A stretch of 64,000 bases of DNA, from the NCBI GenBank assembly GCA_009760885.1, contig CM019693.1, positions 47,870,751 to 47,934,750 of the forward strand, given 5' to 3'. Shown here piece by piece: positions 9,951-20,791 of this stretch; positions within the stretch are counted from its first letter, which is position 1; each line of letters begins with the position of its first letter. This stretch comes from Achatina immaculata (taxonomy: Eukaryota > Mollusca > Gastropoda > Stylommatophora > Achatinidae). The notes beneath the pieces are model-generated. The model ran no database searches. It saw only the letters and a list, made by a program, of their open reading frames with translations, and was not told the origin of the DNA. The position numbers were made by a program, and so were the translations under genes.

Positions 9951-11170
9951 TTAATTTTGCATTTTTCTGCACTCCGGGCATTCCCATACGAACTCCTCCG
10001 TCCGTTCCAACACCCACTGAAGTGTGCGGCTGCTGATGGAGCCAGTCACACACTGCTTGTGGATAACGCAGGCTAAACTACTTCCTTCAGAAAAACGTCC
10101 AGTTCCCCTCTCTTCCTCCAATTCGATAATCCTCCTGGTGTGGTTGTTTTCATTCAACCCAATATAGCCCTCCGTATGGAGTCAATTTAAAGTTGCTCTT
10201 GCAATCTCCTCCTTGTCCATTTTAAAAGGTAAAAAAAAAGGTAACCCTGTCATGCCTTAGAGGCACATAGGGATATGGTGTTAGTGCCCATATTTTCCTT
10301 GACCTGTCAGCACACTAGAGGGTGATATGGTCAGTATCACGCCTGGCCGCCTTTCCTTCCCCAACTCCAGAAGAAGTCGGGTACCCATTTCTACAGCTGG
10401 GTGACTGGGGTGCCGCCGGCCGGATTCGAACCCCCGACCTTCGCCATGAGAGACCAGTGCACTAACCACTTCGCCACTCAGACACCCTGTCCATTTTAGG
10501 GTGCCTTGAATTGAATCCATAGCTGCCAGCTTGTCCGCTCTCTCATTGGCTGTGACTCTCGCATTACCCTGGCAGTAGATCCATGTCGCACTGGATGACC
10601 GAGTTCCCATTAGAAGCTGGACCAACTGCCAATGAAATATATATCTCTTGTTTCTCCTTAACATGTTTTGGGAGTCTGTTACAATGGCCCCATGCAAGCC
10701 GTCTGCTCCACCAACTAGGAGATTGCTTCTGCTGCTGCCTGCACCTCCATTCTCATGCCTGAAATGCTGGTTGCATAGGCTCTTGATTTACTGGGGTAGA
10801 CAACATAGCCCCATCCACATTTTAGGCCTCGTGCCACTGACCCGTCTGTGAAGATCACAAGGTCCTGTGTTTTATAGTGATCATCGATCTCCCTCACTTG
10901 AGGCCCTTACCTTTTCTTGAGTTCAGTTCTGGTATAAGGGCCGTGCCAGCAATCATGAGATACGTATTCACTTCCGCATAATTGCTCCTTGCCTTCATGC
11001 TGGACATTTCCAGCAACTAAGTGCATGGGCATGCTCAGAGCGTCCATGATGCATCCCAGAACTGCTCTCATAGCCTCATTGTAGATTCTTTCCATCTTAA
11101 TTATCTTACTCGTTGATAAAGTCCGAAAGCTGAGGCCATGGTCAACCGACGACATCACCAACACCATCAT
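9951..11170 (-). pseudogene. LINE D ORF2 C-terminal part: connector, RNase H, Cys-rich tail (copy 1)
   Basis: Read on the minus strand: a post-RT connector (TSKIIKMERIYNEAMRAVLG at about 11,130-11,070), then an RNase H domain with FTDGSVARG, MRMEVQAAAEA, IVTDSQNML and NERADKLAAM. These supply the D-E-D-D set. The protein then ends in a Cys-rich tail (WECPECRKMQN, stop at 9,951). RT followed by RNase H is typical of I-group LINEs, where RNase H removes RNA from the RNA:DNA hybrid. A one-base frameshift lies between AEAI and the DSQ block (about 10,715), the connector and the RNase H are separated by a stop, and a SINE interrupts the frame at 10,225-10,487. Confidence 0.86.
10225..10487 (-). 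mobile_element. tRNA-derived SINE inserted in LINE D
   Basis: On the minus strand it starts with a tRNA-like head: A box TGGCGAAGTGGTTAGTGCAC (about 10,459-10,478) and B box GGTTCGAATCC (10,422-10,432). A body follows that contains AAATGGGTACC, and the element ends in an A-rich tail (AAAAGG-type) at 10,225. It is flanked by perfect TGTCCATTTTA duplications (10,214-10,224 and 10,488-10,498). The other duplicate of this region has the uninterrupted single site at 12,823-12,833. Confidence 0.95.
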
Positions 11171-11604
11171 CAGTAGGAAGAGTGTGACAGACTAGCACCT
11201 GCCATGGTCAACCAACGATATCACCAACACCGTCATCAGTAGGAAGTGTGACAGACTAGCACCTGCCATGGTCTACCAACGATATCACCAGCATCATCAT
11301 CAGTAGGAAGTGTGACAGACTAGCACCTGCCATGGTCAACCAACGATATCACCAGCATCATCATCAGCAGGAAGTGTGACAGACTAGCACCTGCCATGGT
11401 CAACCAACGATATCACCAGCATCATCATCAGTAGGAAGTGTGACAGACTAGCACCTGCCATGGTCAACCAACGATATCACCAGCATCATCATCAGTAGAA
11501 AGAGTGTGGCAGACAAGCACCTGCCATGGTCAACCAACGATATCACCAACACCGTCATCAGTAGGAAGTGTGACAGACTAGCACCTGCCATGGTCAACCA
11601 ACGA
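11139..11604. repeat. 64-bp minisatellite derived from LINE D (array 1)
   Basis: About seven copies spaced exactly 64 bp (GCACCTGCCATGGTC at about 11,195, 11,259, 11,323 and so on). The first unit overlaps the LINE D connector coding sequence, so the array grew from element sequence. Some units read CATCATCATCAG and others ACCGTCATCAG. Confidence 0.95.
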
Positions 11605-12558
11605 TAGGTATTATCCGTCGTTTCAAATATCCGGGTGAAAATTTGGAACCAGATTTCCCTGGATACGAGGGGACTACTATAGAGGGTTTATGAACGTTGT
11701 AAAATATCATCAGTAACGAAGAATAGTTCATTTGAATAAGAACGATACTAAAAATTAAGTAATTTTTAAATCTATTTTTCGTTTTTTTAATTTATGTTTT
11801 TTTTTAATAAGATCCTCGAAAAAGGCCTTTGTCGAAATAATGGATTGCTGTTTGATCTTTTAAACGTGCTCATCTTTTCCGATCACTCTCGTTCCTGCCA
11901 AGTTTCCTCACTCTTTTTATCATTTTGTCAAACTAAACCATACACCTTAGTCTAGCTTTATTACTAGAACTAGTTTTACCATAGTCCTCATTTCTCTTAT
12001 GACATTTAGTGTTTCTGTCAGTGGTCTCCCTTGTATATTCCTTGCATAACTACACTGCGTTCTTATTTTTGTGTTTGTTTTTTCCAACTATCATCAAACA
12101 TTTGCCTGCTGTTTTTATCACCAGCCTCTTACATCACTTCTTCTGATTTATTCATTCATTATTTCCCAGCTTTCACCTGGCAAATATGACTTGGGTCGAT
12201 GTCAACACTATGATTTTGATCAAAGTAAAGATCTGTGTAACGTTTCTAAATTGTACACACCTCTTTAACTTATATGAATAAAATCACCCATTTTGAAAGA
12301 AGAAAGCACAAAACCATCAAAATCTTGTAATGCCTTTTCTAATTACTCTTGTCTCTCTAAGCTTTCAAATATTGTCCTAAATCATTGCATCTCTTGGTGA
12401 ATGCTAGTTATGTCGAAGGTAGGATCTCTAGTTTGTTTCATCAAATCTGCATCCAGTTCTACTGAATCAATATCCTGTCCATGTAGATTTTTACAAAACA
12501 CAGTAATTTACTATATTAATTTATTTTATTACAAGTCTGAATCGACGTAGAAACGTGT

Positions 12559-13505
12559 TTAATTTTGCATTTTTCTGCACTCCGGGCATTCCCATACGAA
12601 CTCCTCCGTCCGTTCCAACATCCACTGAAATGTGCGGCTGCAGATGGAGCCAGTCACACACTGCTTGTGGATAATGCAAGCTAAACTACTTCCTTCAGAA
12701 AAAAAGTCCAGTTCCCCTCTCTTCCTCCAATTCGATAATCCTCCTGGTGTGGTTGTTTTCATTCAACCCAATATAGCCCTCCGTATGGAGTCAATTTAAA
12801 GTTGCTCTTGCAATCTCCTCCTTGTCCATTTTAGGGTGCCTTGAATTGAATCCATAGCTGCCAGCTTGTCCGCTCTCTCATTGGCTGTGACTCTCGCATT
12901 ACCCGGGCAGTAGATCCACGTCGCACTGGATGACCGAGTTCCCATTAGAAGCTGGACCCACTGCTAATGAAAGATATGTCTCTTGTTTCTCCTTAACATG
13001 TTTTGGGAGTCTGTTACAATGGCCCCATGCAAGCCGTCTGCTCCACCAACTAGGAGATTGCTTCTGCTGCTGCCTGCACCTCCATTCTCATGCCTGAAAT
13101 GCTGGTTGCATAGGCTCTTGATTTACTGGGGTAGACAACATAGCCCCATCCACATTTTAGGCCTCGTGCCACTGACCCGTCTGTGAAGATCACAAGGTCC
13201 TGTGTTTTATAGTGATCATCGATCTCCCTCACTTGAGGCCCTTACCTTTTCTTGAGTTCAGTTCTGGTATAAGGGCCGTGCCAGCAATCATGAGATACGT
13301 ATTCACTTCCGCATAATTGCTCCTTGCCTTCATGCTGGACATTTCCAGCAACTAAGTGCATGGGCATGCTCAGAGCGTCCATGATGCATCCCAGAACTGC
13401 TCTCATAGCCTCATTGTAGATTCTTTCCATCTTAATTATCTTACTCGTGGATAAAGTCCGAAAGCTGAGGCCATGGTCAACCGACGACATCACCAACACC
13501 ATCAT
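12559..13505 (-). pseudogene. LINE D ORF2 C-terminal part, copy 2
   Basis: Same connector, RNase H (FTDGSV at about 13,190; DSQNML; ERADKLAA) and Cys-rich tail (stop at 12,559) as 9,951-11,170, without the SINE. The same frameshift after AEAI and the same stop between connector and RNase H are present, so the decay predates the duplication. Copy-specific changes include a phenylalanine for leucine near the tail. Confidence 0.85.
12823..12833. other. empty SINE target site
   Basis: TGTCCATTTTA occurs once here, in the context that is duplicated around the SINE at 10,214-10,498 in the paralogous unit. It is the pre-insertion allele preserved by the tandem duplication. Confidence 0.95.
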
Positions 13506-14315
13506 TAGTAGGAAGAGTGTGACAGACTAGCACCTGCCATGGTCAACCAACGATATCACCAACACCGTTATCAGTAGAAAGAGTGTGACAGACTAGCACC
13601 TGCCATGGTCAACCGACGACATCACCAACACCGTCATCAGTAGGAAGAGTGACCACTGTGACAGACTAGCACCTGCCATGGTCAACCAACGATATCACCA
13701 ACACCATCATCAGTAGGAAGAGTGTGACAGACTAGCACCTGCCATGGTCAACCAACGATATCACCAACACCGTCATCAGTAGGAAGTGTGACAGACTAGC
13801 ACCTGCCATGGTCAACCAACGATATCACCAACACCGTCATCAGTAGGAAGAGTGACCACTGTGACAGACTAGCACCTGCCATGGTCAACCAACGATATCA
13901 CCAACACCGTCATCAGTAGGAAGAGTGACCACTGTGACAGACTAGCACCTGCCATGGTCAACCAACGACATCACCAACACCGTCATCAGTAGGAAGAGTG
14001 TGACAGACTAGCACCTGCCATGGTCAACCAACGACATCACCAACACCGTCATCAGTAGGAAGAGTGACCACTGTGACAGACTAGCACCTGCCATGGTCAA
14101 CCAACGATATCACCAACACCGTCATCAGTAGGAAGAGTGACCACTGTGACAGACTAGCACCTGCCATGGTCAACCAACGATATCACCAACACCGTCATCA
14201 GTAGAAAGAGTGTGACAGACTAGCACCTGCCATGGTCAACCAACGACATCACCAACACCGTCATCAGTAGGAAGAGTGTGACAGACTAGCACCTGCCATG
14301 GTCTGGGCCCTTTCC
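13473..14315. repeat. 64-bp minisatellite derived from LINE D (array 2)
   Basis: About twelve units built on GCACCTGCCATGGTCAACCA. Several carry an extra GACCACTGTG-type insertion, giving units of about 71 bp that recur in pairs (13,640-13,680, 13,850-13,945 and 14,060-14,155). It leads directly into the LINE D reverse transcriptase region at 14,316. Confidence 0.94.
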
Positions 14316-14639
14316 TTGATTTCTGAATAACCATGTCCACGTGATGAATGAAAGAAAGTGTCCTAGCGATCATGACCCCAAGGTATTTCAAAAATTGTTC
14401 CCTCTCGATATATTAGCAGTTACTTTGCATTGTTGGTCTTTGAAGATCTGTTATCTAATGTACACCACAGGATGTTGGCTTTGCTGGGGTTTATCACTGC
14501 TATGTTGTCCTCGCACCAGCCCAGGATGTGGTCAATATTTTCCTAAATGTGGGCAAATATCTCCTCTCTACAGTTTCTATGTGTCAAGATGCCCTCTGCG
14601 TGAGTATTCGGTCAAGCAAGACTGGCGCAGTTGTGCAAT

Positions 14640-15030
14640 CCTGGCAGTGTGTATGATGAAAAGCACTGGAGACAGTGCAGAGCATTGGGATGGTCCTGAC
14701 AGTGTGTATGATGAAAAGCATTGGAGACAGTGCAGAGCCTTGAGATAGTCCTGGCAGTGTGTATGATGAAAAGCATTGGAGACAGTGCAGAGCCTTGAGA
14801 TAGTCCTGGCAGTGTGTATGATGAAAAGCATTGGAGACAGTGCAGGGCCTTGAGATAATCCTGGCAGTGTGTATGATAAAAAGCACTGGAGACAGTAGAG
14901 AGCCTTGAAATACTCCTGAAAGTGTGTATGATGAAAAGCACTGGAGACAGTGGAGAGCCTTGAGATAGTCCTGGCAGTGTGTATGATGAAAAGCACTGGA
15001 GGCAGTGGAGAGCCTTGAGATAGTCCTGGC
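14640..15030. repeat. 55-bp minisatellite inside RT motif B
   Basis: Seven copies exactly 55 bp apart (GGCAGTGTGTATGATGAAAAG at about 14,644, 14,699, 14,754 and onward). On the minus strand each encodes part of GLSQGSPLSPVLFIIHTA. 55 is not a multiple of three and no stop occurs in any minus frame, so all three minus frames stay open (14,577-15,143, 14,584-15,057, 14,612-15,079). Confidence 0.96.
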
Positions 15031-15485
15031 GCAATGATCCAAGGTTCCGAGGTCCATAACTCATATCGCAGTGCCACAATTCTTTTTAGAAGCACTGAGG
15101 CTACCCACCGAGCAATCCAGATGTCAATGAGCATTTCCTTCATAAGACACAGGCGTGACGTGTACTCAACTCTGTTACAGGCATCCTCCAGATCTAGAGC
15201 AACAACCGACGTCTCTTCTTTCTCTGAAACGCTTCATATACATCATATGTCAGTGTGGATACACTGTTTGTTGTGTCTCTGCTGGGCCGATAGCCTCCTA
15301 GTGTGCCTGTAAGCTTCTATCATTCTCCAGTTCCCATGCCAGTTTCTTAGCCACGATTTTCTTCAGCACCTTGCCAGAAATTCTTTGCATGCTGATGACA
15401 CGGTACCCGCCAATGTTATGTTGTCTTTACCTGGTTTAGGTAATGGCAGCAGGTAGCTATGTAGCCATTCTTCTGGTATTTCGCC

Positions 15486-15825
15486 CTTCTTCTTCTTCTT
15501 CTTTTTCTTCTTCTTCTACTTCTTCTTCTTCTTCTACTTCTTCTTCTTCTTCTTCTTTATTAGCCATAAAGGCTCATTGCTGCAGATAAGGATCGCCTTC
15601 CATTCCTCTCTATTCCTAATCTTCTCTGTCAGTTGGTGACATCAATTTCTTGTAACAATTTCTTCTATGTTGTCTTTCCATCTGTGTATTGGTCTACCCC
15701 TTGATTTTCTTTCCCTCATCTCGTGTGCATACATAATTTTAATTTGTCTGTTCTCTTTCTACATGGCCGAAACCATGGTTGTCAGTCGTGTTTCAAGACA
15801 TTTATAATGACTTTATAGTACTGTT
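15486..15825 (-). mobile_element. LINE E 3' fragment inserted in LINE D
   Basis: The minus strand reads KIMYAHEMRERKS and GRPIHRWKDNIEE, a LINE C-terminal G-R-P...W pattern. A few codons follow, then a (GAA)n tail seen on the plus strand as TTC repeats at 15,486-15,560. LINE D coding sequence resumes on both sides, so this is an insertion. Copies lie at about 17,173-17,512, 18,861-19,196, 20,471-20,783 and 21,251-21,563. All share the site, so the insertion came before the duplications. Confidence 0.78.
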
Positions 15826-16182
15826 ATACTCCTCTGCCATCTTAGTTTGAACTTCTTCTAACACCTACTTCAGGTGATTATATCAAACTCCATCCGGACC
15901 CCGGGCACTATCCCTAGACTCTTTGATGATCTGTGAAGCCTTCTCAACACTGATCAAGCCTGCATATTGTAGTGATTCTGCTACTGTGCTCCATGCTGAT
16001 CTGCGTTCTTCGATGTTATCTGGTCCAACTGGTCAATATATCTGTGGAAGAATCCTGCCTCTTTCTCTGCATCTGTCTTCAGCACTTGATCGTTCTCATC
16101 CTTGTTGTTGTCACCACTCCTAGTTCTAGATTTATTATTCATCCTTCTGTGCAATTGCCAAAACTTTTTTCTGGGATTTATC

Positions 16183-17869
16183 ACTGCTATGTTGTCCTCG
16201 CACCAGCCCAGGATGTGGTCAATATTTTCCTAAATGTGGGCAAATATCTCCTCTCTACAGTTTCTATGTGTCAAGATGCCCTCTGCGTGAGTATTCGGTC
16301 AAGCAAGACTGGCGCAGTTGTGCAATCCTGGCAGTGTGTATGATGAAAAGCACTGGAGACAGTGCAGAGCATTGGGATGGTCCTGACAGTGTGTATGATG
16401 AAAAGCATTGGAGACAGTGCAGAGCCTTGAGATAGTCCTGGCAGTGTGTATGATGAAAAGCATTGGAGACAGTGCAGAGCCTTGAGATAGTCCTGGCAGT
16501 GTGTATGATGAAAAGCATTGGAGACAGTGCAGGGCCTTGAGATAATCCTGGCAGTGTGTATGATAAAAAGCACTGGAGACAGTAGAGAGCCTTGAAATAC
16601 TCCTGAAAGTGTGTATGATGAAAAGCACTGGAGACAGTGGAGAGCCTTGAGATAGTCCTGGCAGTGTGTATGATGAAAAGCACTGGAGGCAGTGGAGAGC
16701 CTTGAGATAGTCCTGGCGCAATGATCCAAGGTTCCGAGGTCCATAACTCATATCGCAGTGCCACAATTCTTTTTAGAAGCACTGAGGCTACCCACCGAGC
16801 AATCCAGATGTCAATGAGCATTTCCTTCATAAGACACAGGCGTGACGTGTACTCAACTCTGTTACAGGCATCCTCCAGATCTAGAGCAACAACCGACGTC
16901 TCTTCTTTCTCTGAAACGCTTCATATACATCATATGTCAGTGTGGATACACTGTTTGTTGTGTCTCTGCTGGGCCGATAGCCTCCTAGTGTGCCTGTAAG
17001 CTTCTATCATTCTCCAGTTCCCATGCCAGTTTCTTAGCCACGATTTTCTTCAGCACCTTGCCAGAAATTCTTTGCATGCTGATGACACGGTACCCGCCAA
17101 TGTTATGTTGTCTTTACCTGGTTTAGGTAATGGCAGCAGGTAGCTATGTAGCCATTCTTCTGGTATTTCGCCCTTCTTCTTCTTCTTCTTTTTCTTCTTC
17201 TTCTACTTCTTCTTCTTCTTCTACTTCTTCTTCTTCTTCTTCTTTATTAGCCATAAAGGCTCATTGCTGCAGATAAGGATCGCCTTCCATTCCTCTCTAT
17301 TCCTAATCTTCTCTGTCAGTTGGTGACATCAATTTCTTGTAACAATTTCTTCTATGTTGTCTTTCCATCTGTGTATTGGTCTACCCCTTGATTTTCTTTC
17401 CCTCATCTCGTGTGCATACATAATTTTAATTTGTCTGTTCTCTTTCTACATGGCCGAAACCATGGTTGTCAGTCGTGTTTCAAGACATTTATAATGACTT
17501 TATAGTACTGTTATACTCCTCTGCCATCTTAGTTTGAACTTCTTCTAACACCTACTTCAGGTGATTATATCAAACTCCATCCGGACCCCGGGCACTATCC
17601 CTAGACTCTTTGATGATCTGTGAAGCCTTCTCAACACTGATCAAGCCTGCATATTGTAGTGATTCTGCTACTGTGCTCCATGCTGATCTGCGTTCTTCGA
17701 TGTTATCTGGTCCAACTGGTCAATATATCTGTGGAAGAATCCTGCCTCTTTCTCTGCATCTGTCTTCAGCACTTGATCGTTCTCATCCTTGTTGTTGTCA
17801 CCACTCCTAGTTCTAGATTTATTATTCATCCTTCTGTGCAATTGCCAAAACTTTTTTCTGGGGTTTATC
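16183..17869. repeat. 1,687-bp tandem duplication, unit 2
   Basis: Nearly identical to unit 1, including the minus-strand RT frames (16,264-16,830), the 55-bp array (about 16,327-16,717) and LINE E. The unit 2/3 junction again reads CTGGG.TTTATCACTGC, here with GGGGTTTATC, the left-end variant of the breakpoint. Confidence 0.95.
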
Positions 17870-19553
17870 ACTGCTATGTTGTCTTCGCACCAGCCCAGGA
17901 TGTGGTCAATATTTTCCTAAATGTGGGCAAATATCTTCTCTCTACAGTTTCCATGTGTCAAGATGCCCTCTGCGTGAGTATTCGGTCAAGCCAGACTGGC
18001 GCAGTTGTGCAATCCTGGCAGTGTGTATGATAAAAAGTACTGGAGACAGTGGAGAGCCTTGAGATAATCCTGGCAGTGTGTATGATAAAAAGTACTGGAG
18101 ACAGTGCAGAGCCTTGAGATAGTCCTGGCAGTGTGTATGATGAAAAGCATTGGAGACAGTGCAGAGCCTTGAGATAGTCCTGGCAGTGTGTATGATGAAA
18201 AGCATTGGAGACAGTGCAGAGCCTTGAGATAATCCTGGCAGTGTGTATGATAAAAAGTACTGGAGACAGTGGAGAGCCTTGAGATAATCCTGGCAGTGTG
18301 TATGATAAAAAGTACTGGAGACAGTGGAGAGCCTTGAGATAGTCCTGGCAGTGTGTATGATGAAAAGTACTGGAGACAGTGGAGAGCCTTGAGATAGTCC
18401 TGGCGCAATGATCCAAGGTTCCGAGGTCCATAACTCATATCGCAGTGCCACAATTCTTTTTAGAAGCACTGAGGCTACCCACCGAGCAATCCAGATGTCA
18501 ATGAGCATTTCCTTCATAAGACACAGGCGTGACGTGTACTCAACTCTGTTACAGGCATCCTCCAGATCTAGAGCAACAACCGACGTCTCTTCTTTCTCTG
18601 AAACGCTTCATATACATCATATGTCAGTGTGGATACACTGTTTGTTGTGTCTCTGCTGGGCCGATAGCCTCCTAGTGTGCCTGTAAGCTTCTATCATTCT
18701 CCAGTTCCCATGCCAGTTTCTTAGCCACGATTTTCTTCAGCACCTTGCCAGAAATTCTTTGCATGCTGATGACACGGTACCCGCCAATGTTATGTTGTCT
18801 TTACCTGGTTTAGGTAATGGCAGCAGGTAGCTATGTAGCCATTCTTCTGGTATTTCGCCCTTCTTCTTCTTCTTCTTTTTCTTCTTCTTCTACTTCTTCT
18901 TCTTCTTCTACTTCTTCTTCTTCTTCTTTATTAGCCATAAAGGCTCATTGCTGCAGATAAGGATCGCCTTCCATTCCTCTCTATTCCTAATCTTCTCTGT
19001 CAGTTGGTGACATCAATTTCTTGTAACAATTTCTTCTATGTTGTCTTTCCATCTGTGTATTGGTCTACCCCTTGATTTTCTTTCCCTCATCTCGTGTGCA
19101 TACATAATTTTAATTTGTCTGTTCTCTTTCTACATGGCCGAAACCATGGTTGTCAGTCGTGTTTCAAGACATTTATAATGACTTTATAGTACTGTTATAC
19201 TCCTCTGCCATCTTAGTTTGAACTTCTTCTAACACCTACTTCAGGTGATTATATCAAACTCCATCCGGACCCCGGGCACTATCCCTAGACTCTTTGATGA
19301 TCTGTGAAGCCTTCTCAACACTGATCAAGCCTGCATATTGTAGTGATTCTGCTACTGTGCTCCATGCTGATCTGCGTTCTTCGATGTTATCTGGTCCAAC
19401 TGGTCAATATATCTGTGGAAGAATCCTGCCTCTTTCTCTGCATCTGTCTTCAGCACTTGATCGTTCTCATCCTTGTTGTTGTCACCACTCCTAGTTCTAG
19501 ATTTATTATTCATCCTTCTGTGCAATTGCCAAAACTTTTTTCTGGGATTTATC
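17870..19553. repeat. 1,687-bp tandem duplication, unit 3
   Basis: Third copy, 1,684 bp long. Its 55-bp array (about 18,014-18,404) has a different order of unit variants from units 1 and 2. The right end runs into native LINE D sequence (GGGATTTATC then TTTCAATATCTCC), which marks the original breakpoint. Confidence 0.94.
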
Positions 19554-20011
19554 TTTCAATATCTCCTGCACCACGCCCTCCCAGAACAGTCTTTTTGATT
19601 CTGCATCGAGAGCTTTGAGATAGTCCTGGCAGTGTGTATGATTAAAAAGTACTGGAGACAGTGGAGAGCCGTGAGATAGTCCTGGCAGTGTGTATGATGA
19701 AAAGCACTGGAGACAGTGGAGAGCCTTGAGATAGTCCTGACAGTGTGTATGATGAAAAGCACTGGAGACAGTGGAGAGCCTTGAGATAGTCCTGGCAGTG
19801 TGTATGATAAAAAGCACTGGAGACAGTGGAGAGCCTTGAGATAGTCCTGGCAGTGTGTATGATGAAAAGCACTGGAGACATTGGAGAGCCTTGAGATAGT
19901 CCTGGCAGTGTGTATGATGAAAAGCACTGGAGACAGTGGAGAGCCTTGAGATAGTCCTGGCAGTGTGTATGATGAAAAGCACTGGAGACAGTGGAGAGCC
20001 TTGAGATAGTC
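19554..20011 (-). pseudogene. LINE D linker fused to the 55-bp RT array
   Basis: The minus strand from 19,620 down reads SKRLFWEGVVQEI (EN-RT linker). Just above it, at about 19,612-20,011, the sequence jumps to seven more 55-bp motif-B units. The joint falls at AGCTTTGAG (linker, compare 21,970-21,987) against AGCCTTGAG (array unit), another short-homology breakpoint. It defines a further tandem duplication of about 2.3 kb ending near 21,985. Confidence 0.85.
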
Positions 20012-20791
20012 CTGGCGCAATGATCCAAGGTTCCGAAGTCTATGACTCTTATCGCAGTGCCACAATTCTTTTTAGAAGCACTGAGGCTACCCACCGAGCA
20101 ATCCAGATGTCAATGAGCATTTCCTTCATAAGACACAGGCGTGATGTGTACTCAACTCTGTTACAGGCATCCTCCAGATCTAGAGCAACAACCGCCATCT
20201 CTTCTTTCTCTGAAACGCTTCATATACATCATATGTCAGTGTGGATACACTGTTTGTTGTGTCTCTGCTGGGCTTTAGCCTCCTAGTGTGCCTGTAAGCT
20301 TCTATCATTCTCCAGTTCCCATGCCAGTTTCTTAACTACGATCTTCTTCAGCACCTTGCCAGAAATTCTTTACATGCTGATGACACGGTACCCGCCAATT
20401 TTATGTTGTCTTTACCTGGTTTAGGTAATGGCAGCAGGTAGCTATGTAGCCATTCTACTGGTATTTCGCCTGCTCTTCTTCTTCTTCTTCTTCTTTTTCT
20501 TCTTCTTCTTTTTCTTCTTTATTAGCCATTAAGGTTCATTGCTGCAGATAAAGATCGCCTTCCATTCCTCTCTATTCCTAATCTTCTCTCTCAGTTGGTG
20601 ACATCAATTTCTCTTATCTCCTCTTCTATGTTGTCTTTCCATCTGTGTATTGGTCTACCCCTTGATTTTCTTTCCCTCATCTCGTGTGCATACATAATTT
20701 TAGTTTGTCTGTTCTCTTTCTACATGGCCGAAACCAGCGTTTCAGTCGTGTTTCAAGACATTTATAATGACTTTATAGTATTGTTATACTC
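20012..20791. repeat. 780-bp tandem duplication, unit 1
   Basis: From GGCGCAATGATCCAAGG to TTGTTATACTCCT. It contains the LINE D RT motif-A region and a LINE E copy, and is repeated immediately at 20,792-21,571 with no difference I can see. The joint is CTCCT/GTCCT against GGCGCAATG, a few bases of shared sequence. Confidence 0.96.

Larger units (their letters stand above)
9014..11604. repeat. 2.6-kb tandem duplication, unit 1
   Basis: Starts AGGTATTATCCGTCGTTTCA. It holds a Penelope-like end (about 9,161-9,365), the minus-strand LINE D RNase H region (9,951-11,170) and the 64-bp minisatellite, and is followed head-to-tail by unit 2 at 11,605. The copies have diverged by substitutions and small indels, so the duplication is not recent. 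Only this unit carries the SINE at 10,225-10,487. Confidence 0.93.
11605..14315. repeat. 2.6-kb tandem duplication, unit 2
   Basis: Begins at AGGTATTATCCGTCG directly after a partial 64-bp unit (CCAACGAT). It repeats the 9,014 unit, with the Penelope-like end at about 11,753-11,956, but it lacks the SINE and has a longer 64-bp array. The junction therefore joins the minisatellite to the 9,014 breakpoint. Confidence 0.92.
14316..16182 (-). pseudogene. LINE D reverse transcriptase region, first copy
   Basis: Minus-strand RT of LINE D. From high to low coordinates: KPGKDNI and EIPEEWLHSYLL (about 15,480-15,430), AKKLAWELEN, a motif-A region around LEDACNRVEYTSRL, then KRIVALRYELWTSEPW, motif B GLSQGSPLSPVLF (multiplied into a 55-bp array) and the motif-C region, where ILTHRNCREEIF follows HAEG instead of the YADD expected for an active polymerase. 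DHILGWCEDNIAVINPSKAN continues the palm/thumb. LINE E interrupts the frame at about 15,486-15,825. Upstream RT blocks (GPDGV, VLEEVQ, MAEEYN) lie at about 15,830-16,000. The whole is dead. Confidence 0.84.
14496..16182. repeat. 1,687-bp tandem duplication, unit 1
   Basis: First of three head-to-tail units (14,496, 16,183, 17,870). At the junction, GGGATTTATC (native neighbour TTTCAATATC, preserved at 19,554) joins ACTGCTATG (native neighbour GGGGTTTATC at 14,486-14,495). The breakpoints therefore share about 9 bp of near-identity. Each unit holds LINE D RT, the 55-bp array and the LINE E fragment. Confidence 0.95.

Noticed and set aside
11139..14315. hammerhead ribozyme core in the 64-bp repeat
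   Set aside because: The minus strand has CTGATGA in each unit, but there is no GAAA core strand or closing stem at the needed spacing.
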